Assembly (NCBI RefSeq): GCF_031928785.1
Contig: NZ_JARQAL010000004.1
Strand: one strand, 5' to 3'
Origin: Enterococcus_C asini_A
Lineage (GTDB): Bacteria; Bacillota; Bacilli; Lactobacillales; Enterococcaceae
DNA length: 64,000 bases
Numbering within the stretch: the first letter of the stretch is position 1; each line of letters begins with the position of its first letter. Shown here piece after piece: positions 60,293-64,000 of the stretch. The notes under the pieces were generated by a model. It was not told the DNA's origin. It did not search any database and saw only the letters and a program-made list of their open reading frames with translations. The translations under genes were made by a program, and so were the position numbers.

Positions 60293-60577
60293 TTGGCGAA
60301 ACATCAAACTTTTTTGACTGCCATTGAAAAACAGTCGAAGTTAAAGGAAGGGATAAAAGAATTGAATCAACGTGTTCAGCAACTGCAAAAAGAAAAGGAA
60401 GAAATCATCCAACTTATTGATAAGTTCACCGGCCTTGATCAAACCATTCTCAAGAAAAAATACATTGAAGGATTAACCCTTGATGCTATTGCAACCGAGT
60501 TAGGCTATAGCTATCAGTATGTAAAAAACAAGCACGCTGAGCTGATGCGAATGATTAAATTCAGCCAAAAAGTATAG
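60293..60577 (+). CDS. DUF1492-like phage regulator with C-terminal helix-turn-helix
   Basis: 94 residues from the TTG at 60293: a coiled coil (LKEGIKELNQRVQQLQKEKEEIIQLI) and a sigma-like helix-turn-helix (LDAIATELGYSYQYVKNKHAELMRMI), as in DUF1492 proteins that often precede the packaging genes. The frame is open back to 60164 and reads naturally there (IYEWVNTLTNINEELSDLYICLELNERELSRW), but no ATG, GTG or TTG is present in that part; see findings. It may activate late genes. Confidence 0.72.
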   Translation: MAKHQTFLTAIEKQSKLKEGIKELNQRVQQLQKEKEEIIQLIDKFTGLDQTILKKKYIEGLTLDAIATELGYSYQYVKNKHAELMRMIKFSQKV

Positions 60578-60668
60578 TACGTACAGTACCATGATGTTAC
60601 CGACAGGTTGATTTCCCTATGATATGGTAATAGAGTAAGAAAATATGTTATTTGAAGATACCTCCTTG

Positions 60669-60694
60669 CCCCTGTCATGCTGGCAGGGGTTTTG
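60669..60694 (+). terminator. terminator of the early operon
   Basis: CCCCTG pairs with CAGGGG and is followed by TTTTG. A putative promoter (TTGATT...TAATAG) lies before it at about 60607-60635. Confidence 0.5.
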
Positions 60695-60723
60695 ATATAC
60701 TTTTAAAAAAGGAGGGGTGTTTT

Positions 60724-60987
60724 TTGGAAAATAGAGTAAGTGATGATTTTCAAGCATATTACAACCAATATCGCAGTGATCATCCGACTGGCACTATTGA
60801 CGTTAACGACGTGAAGGAGATAAGATACAATGCCTTTCTTGCATTGATTGATGTTTTTTCGACAGCAAAGAATAAACGTGACATTAAGAAGTCGGCAAAG
60901 ATGCTGTTAGATAACAAGCACGAAGTCCAATCATATGGGCTTTGGAAGTATCTTAACGAAGAGCTGCTTAAAGAAGCGTTAAAATAG
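60724..60987 (+). CDS. hypothetical phage protein before the terminase (87 aa)
   Basis: TTG start at 60724 with AAGGAGGGG upstream; an in-frame extension to 60652 would run through the terminator hairpin. The protein is charged and helical (AKNKRDIKKSAKMLLDNKHEV). It is not recognised. Its place just before terS suggests a role in packaging or late regulation. Confidence 0.68.
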   Translation: MENRVSDDFQAYYNQYRSDHPTGTIDVNDVKEIRYNAFLALIDVFSTAKNKRDIKKSAKMLLDNKHEVQSYGLWKYLNEELLKEALK

Positions 60988-61001
60988 GCTAGATGAATCT
61001 A

Positions 61002-61025
61002 GGTGCCGTTTTCGGTGCCTTTTTT
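61002..61025 (+). terminator. short terminator-like hairpin
   Basis: GGTGCCG and CGGTGCC pair (two GU pairs), followed by six T residues. It lies between the 87-aa gene and terS, where cos or pac sites are also common. Confidence 0.5.
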
Positions 61026-61073
61026 AATACATAGATTTTCAAAACAAAACACAGTTAGTGAGGTGGTGAGTAT

Positions 61074-61859
61074 GTGGCAAGAAAGAGAAATCCGTTACGG
61101 GATGAAGCCTATCGAATCTGGATAGAATCTAATAAGGAAAAGCCATTGAAAGATATTGCCGATGAGTTAGGCGTGTCTGCTTCTACCATCCGAAAATGGA
61201 AATCCGAGGATAAATGGAGCGATGGCTCGAAACGGAGCGCTCCGAATGAAAGAGAGCGTTACGATTCAATGCGTGGAAATCAAAATGCCAGAGGGAATCC
61301 TGGAAATAAAAACGGCTCTGCTCCATCGGGAAACAAAAATGCCGTTAGTCATGGGCTTTTTGCTAATTGGTTGCCAGATGATACAAGGCAGATTATTCAG
61401 GAACTATACACGTCTGATCCGGCAGATATAATCTGGAATAACATTATGATTCAGTATACGGCTATCATTCGAGCACAAAAAATCATGTATGTTCGAGATC
61501 AGTTTGATTCAACGGAAGATATTGTGACGGTCGAGGTTGATCCGAAATTAATTGATATAAAAACTGGAAGTTCAGTTCAAACGAAAGTGACTCGACAGTT
61601 CCAATACTCCTGGGACAAACAAGCTGCTTTCATGAATGCTCAGTCCCGAGCCATGTCTACCTTGGCTAATTTAATCAAACAATTCGTAGCAATAGCTGAT
61701 GAACAGGATGCTCGTCGAAAGAAATTAGAATTGATGGATGCACAAATCAAGCTAGTAACTGCAAAAGCTACGGTTGATGATCCAGATGGAGAAATTCCTG
61801 ACGATGGTTTCTTAGCAGCGTTAGAATCGGAAGGTGAAGAACTGTGGCCCGAGGAATAA
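61074..61859 (+). CDS. terS: phage terminase small subunit (PBSX/XtmA-like)
   Basis: 261 residues: an N-terminal DNA-binding helix-turn-helix (KPLKDIADELGVSASTIRKWKSEDKW), the family linker rich in Asn, Gly and Lys (ARGNPGNKNGSAPSGNKNAVSHGLF), and a helical oligomerisation part. It recognises phage DNA for packaging. GTG start with AGGTGGTGAG upstream. Its end overlaps terL by 16 bases. Confidence 0.9.
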   Translation: MARKRNPLRDEAYRIWIESNKEKPLKDIADELGVSASTIRKWKSEDKWSDGSKRSAPNERERYDSMRGNQNARGNPGNKNGSAPSGNKNAVSHGLFANWLPDDTRQIIQELYTSDPADIIWNNIMIQYTAIIRAQKIMYVRDQFDSTEDIVTVEVDPKLIDIKTGSSVQTKVTRQFQYSWDKQAAFMNAQSRAMSTLANLIKQFVAIADEQDARRKKLELMDAQIKLVTAKATVDDPDGEIPDDGFLAALESEGEELWPEE

Positions 61860-63124
61860 AAGTATCTGTATTCAAATTTAAGAAGTTTTCCCAAAAGCAA
61901 AAACAAATCCTAACGTGGTGGACTAAAAAGTCTGCCGTTCGAAATAAGGACGGCATCATTGCTGATGGCGCTATTCGTTCTGGGAAGACCATTTCAATGT
62001 CTTTGTCGTATGTCATGTGGGCCATGTCAACTTTTGCCAACCAAAAATTCGGCATGGCAGGTAAGACGATAGGCTCTTTTAGGCGAAACGTTCTTTTCTG
62101 GTTAAAATTGATGCTGTTCGCCCGGGGATATCGGTTCAAAGACCACCGTGCAGATAATCTGTTAGAAGTCACCCGCGGGAATGTTACCAACTATTTCTAC
62201 ATTTTCGGTGGGAAAGATGAACGATCCCAAGACCTCATCCAGGGGATTACACTAGCCGGTATGTTTTTCGACGAAGTGGCCTTGATGCCAGAATCCTTTG
62301 TCAACCAAGCGACTGGACGTCTGTCAGTGGATGGTTCTAAAATGTGGTTCAACTGCAACCCGGACGGGCCTTATCACTGGTTCAAGGTCGATTGGATTGA
62401 CAAGCAGGCTGAGAAAAATCTGGTCTATCTACATTTCACGATGGACGACAATCTGAGCCTTTCCGAACGAATTAAAGCCCGCTATCGCAGCATGTATTCA
62501 GGAGTTTTCTACCAGCGATACATTTTAGGTTTATGGACGGTAGCAGAAGGTATTATCTACGACATGTTTGACCAAGCCAAGCATTGCTATGATGCAGTGG
62601 TGGATTTTATTTTTGGTCAGACCTATATCTCTATCGACTACGGTACGCAAAATGCGACCGTTTTTTTGTTGTGGCAAAAGGGCAAAGACGGAATCTGGTA
62701 CTGTGTCAAAGAGTATTACTATTCCGGCCGTGACAATGCCAAGCAGAAGACCGACAAAGAATTTGCTGATGACTTATTGGAGTTTACAAAAGGAATCCGA
62801 ATCAAGGAAGTGATTGTGGATCCTTCGGCGGCTTCATTTATTGCCGAACTCAAGGAAAGAAAATTCAAGATAAAAAAAGCAAGAAATGATGTTTTGGATG
62901 GTATCCGCCTAGTTGGGACAATGCTGAATGAGGAGAAGATAAAAATCCATGTCAGCTGCACCAATACCTTAAAAGAGTTCAATAGTTATACCTGGGACAA
63001 AAAAGCTGCTGATCGAGGCGAGGATAAACCTGTGAAAACCAACGATCATGCCATGGATGCATTAAGATACTTTGTTTATACAATTCTAAGAAAGAATACT
63101 GCTCAAGTTACCATCATGAAATAG
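61844..63124 (+). CDS. terL: phage terminase large subunit (PBSX/XtmB-like)
   Basis: 426 residues: Walker A DGAIRSGKTISMS, Walker B GMFFDEVALM, coupling motif FNCNPDGP, and a nuclease domain with SIDYGTQN, VDPSAASF and TNDHAMDALRYF aspartates. It powers packaging and cuts the concatemer. GTG start inside terS. The complete domain set suggests it is functional. Confidence 0.93.
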   Translation: MARGIKVSVFKFKKFSQKQKQILTWWTKKSAVRNKDGIIADGAIRSGKTISMSLSYVMWAMSTFANQKFGMAGKTIGSFRRNVLFWLKLMLFARGYRFKDHRADNLLEVTRGNVTNYFYIFGGKDERSQDLIQGITLAGMFFDEVALMPESFVNQATGRLSVDGSKMWFNCNPDGPYHWFKVDWIDKQAEKNLVYLHFTMDDNLSLSERIKARYRSMYSGVFYQRYILGLWTVAEGIIYDMFDQAKHCYDAVVDFIFGQTYISIDYGTQNATVFLLWQKGKDGIWYCVKEYYYSGRDNAKQKTDKEFADDLLEFTKGIRIKEVIVDPSAASFIAELKERKFKIKKARNDVLDGIRLVGTMLNEEKIKIHVSCTNTLKEFNSYTWDKKAADRGEDKPVKTNDHAMDALRYFVYTILRKNTAQVTIMK

Positions 63125-63135
63125 GAGGTATCCAC

Positions 63136-63306
63136 TTGGAACTAAGAAAGAATAATCTAGCAGAATTAGAAAAGCTACTGAACAAGGCCCTTAACCAAGT
63201 TCAGCAGCTTCAAAAAACTTTGAAAGACATTAACGATTTTAAAATCCAAGTTGGTCAGCAAGCCAAGTTTCTTGGGCACGATCAAGAAATTCATCCCAAG
63301 AATTGA
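63136..63306 (+). CDS. small helical phage protein between terL and portal (56 aa)
   Basis: TTG start with AGGAGG seven bases upstream. The product is a Leu/Gln-rich coiled coil (NNLAELEKLLNKALNQVQQLQKTLKDIND). Its last 68 bases overlap the antisense gene at 63239-63544, so only one of the two may be expressed at a time. Confidence 0.55.
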   Translation: MELRKNNLAELEKLLNKALNQVQQLQKTLKDINDFKIQVGQQAKFLGHDQEIHPKN

Positions 63307-63544
63307 ATTTTGAATGTTGTGCAACGAAGGCATCGATGACTTCATCTTTGATTTCTTCAATGTTTTCAATATCAAAGTTGCCTTTTTCCAAGAATTCCTC
63401 AAACGAACTGAAGTCGGTGTTCTCACTCATAAACTTATCATTGTAGATTTCGAGAATAGGGACTTCAGTGCGTTTACTTAGGTTGTGGGCTTTTTGTTGC
63501 ATATCATTCAGTTGCTTAATAATATCATCAAATCCGTCAGTCAT
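63239..63544 (-). CDS. acidic hypothetical protein, opposite to the late operon (101 aa)
   Basis: On the minus strand AAAGGTGGTG precedes ATG at 63544. The product is acidic and helical (DDIIKQLNDMQQKAHNLSK, FSSFEEFLEKGNFDIENIEEIKDEVIDAFVAQ, WDEFLDRAQETWL) with natural composition, unlike a shadow frame. It is not recognised. It is the only leftward gene between terL and portal, fitting a moron or an antitoxin- or immunity-like gene. Confidence 0.6.
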   Translation of the reverse strand: MTDGFDDIIKQLNDMQQKAHNLSKRTEVPILEIYNDKFMSENTDFSSFEEFLEKGNFDIENIEEIKDEVIDAFVAQHSKFNSWDEFLDRAQETWLADQLGF

Positions 63545-63596
63545 TTAATCACCACCTTTCAAGAATAATTGTATCAAAACAAGGAGGGTTAAACAC

Positions 63597-64000
63597 TTGG
63601 AATTAGAAACCATTAAAAAGATTATCAAAGAAAATATCCGTGGCTATACCGGCCGAATGAAACGAATCCGGAAAGCGGAGATGTATTACGCCAACGAAAA
63701 TGACATTCTTCGACGGCGAGATCCTCTTGAGGAAAAACTAAAGCAGGAGAATCCGGATCACCCGCTGCGCAATGCAGATAATCGAATTAGCCATCCATGG
63801 CACTGGCTATTAGTTGACCAAAAAGCCAGCTACACCATGACGGTACCACCGACTTTTGATGCCAAGAAAAAACAACTCAACGATGAAATCACTAAGTTGT
63901 TAGGCGACAGCTTTCCCAAGATTGCAAAGGATTTAGCGGTCAATGCTTCTAATGCCGGTATTGCTTGGCTGCATGTTTGGAAGGACGAAGAGTATCAGAA
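63597..64000 (+). CDS. phage portal protein (SPP1 gp6-like), N-terminal part
   Basis: TTG start with AAGGAGGG eight bases upstream; the frame runs out of the window. The start KKIIKENIRGYTGRMKRIRKAEMYYANENDIL and NADNRISHPWHWLLVDQKASYTM are typical of the SPP1-type portal family. It forms the dodecameric DNA gate of the capsid. Confidence 0.88.
   Translation, partial: MELETIKKIIKENIRGYTGRMKRIRKAEMYYANENDILRRRDPLEEKLKQENPDHPLRNADNRISHPWHWLLVDQKASYTMTVPPTFDAKKKQLNDEITKLLGDSFPKIAKDLAVNASNAGIAWLHVWKDEEYQ

Noticed and set aside
1..64000. CRISPR arrays, tRNA or rRNA genes, transposase genes
   Set aside because: No regularly spaced repeats, no cloverleaf or rRNA sequence and no transposase-like protein were seen on either strand.

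Overview
The window reads as chromosomal DNA of a low-GC Gram-positive of the order Lactobacillales, most likely an Enterococcus or a close relative. The support is AGGAGG-type ribosome binding sites, fused substrate-binding/permease ABC proteins, DUF960, a 208-residue-class FMN azoreductase, Mga-type regulators, rpsO-pnp order, ArgR- and CcpA-type operator sequences and a Gram-positive siphovirus-type prophage. No rRNA, tRNA or CRISPR array was found, so the species cannot be fixed from this sequence.

Bases 1-43.8 kb are host chromosome. In order they hold: the 3' end of an ATP-dependent PEP carboxykinase gene; a small XRE/DUF2975 regulator-membrane pair; a GRP-family sugar transporter and an APC amino acid permease; an ABC ATPase; the XpaC-TelA stress pair; a nudF - small membrane protein - mtnN - pncA run; two tandem copies of a putative small RNA; an Mga-type regulator; BrnQ; two paralogous polar amino acid ABC transporters, one behind a lysine riboswitch and one behind an ARG box; a MATE exporter with a terminator in its leader; sirtuin, an acetyltransferase fused to a chorismate mutase domain, NiaR and peptide deformylase; a beta-glucoside locus (PTS EIIC, GH3, LacI regulator, GH1) with paired TGAACCGGTTCA operators; azoreductase, a CsbD protein, rpsO and pnp; a second Mga-like regulator; a biotin-dependent oxaloacetate decarboxylase locus without a membrane beta subunit and with a perfect cre site; DUF960, rplY/L25, an RsuA-type pseudouridine synthase and uridine kinase.

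From 43.8 kb to the right edge lies a tailed-phage prophage integrated at the 3' end of udk. It starts with the integrase and an immunity module (unknown 137-aa protein, ImmA-type peptidase, XRE repressor) on the minus strand. A switch region follows in which two sigma-70-like promoters appear to face each other. Rightward early genes include a Cro-like protein, DUF771, a protein with Myb/SANT-like repeats, two ATPases, DUF669, a DEAD/DEAH helicase and a primase-helicase, and then a repeat-rich stretch that looks like a replication origin. RusA, a DUF1492-like regulator, terminase subunits and the start of an SPP1-type portal gene complete the window. Two related AP2/HNH-like endonuclease genes are inserted in the early region. 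A leftward two-gene cassette (DUF1883 and DUF2188) with its own small XRE gene and palindromic operators interrupts the rightward operon and looks like a moron.

The observations that most deserve follow-up are the tandem small RNAs with anti-Shine-Dalgarno sequence and 11-bp-phased upstream boxes (11.08-11.40 kb), the prophage moron cassette (53.5-54.4 kb), the face-to-face promoter switch (46.4-46.65 kb), and several leader RNAs (lysine riboswitch, rplY, MATE, pnp). All functional calls are from reading the sequence; no database search was run.
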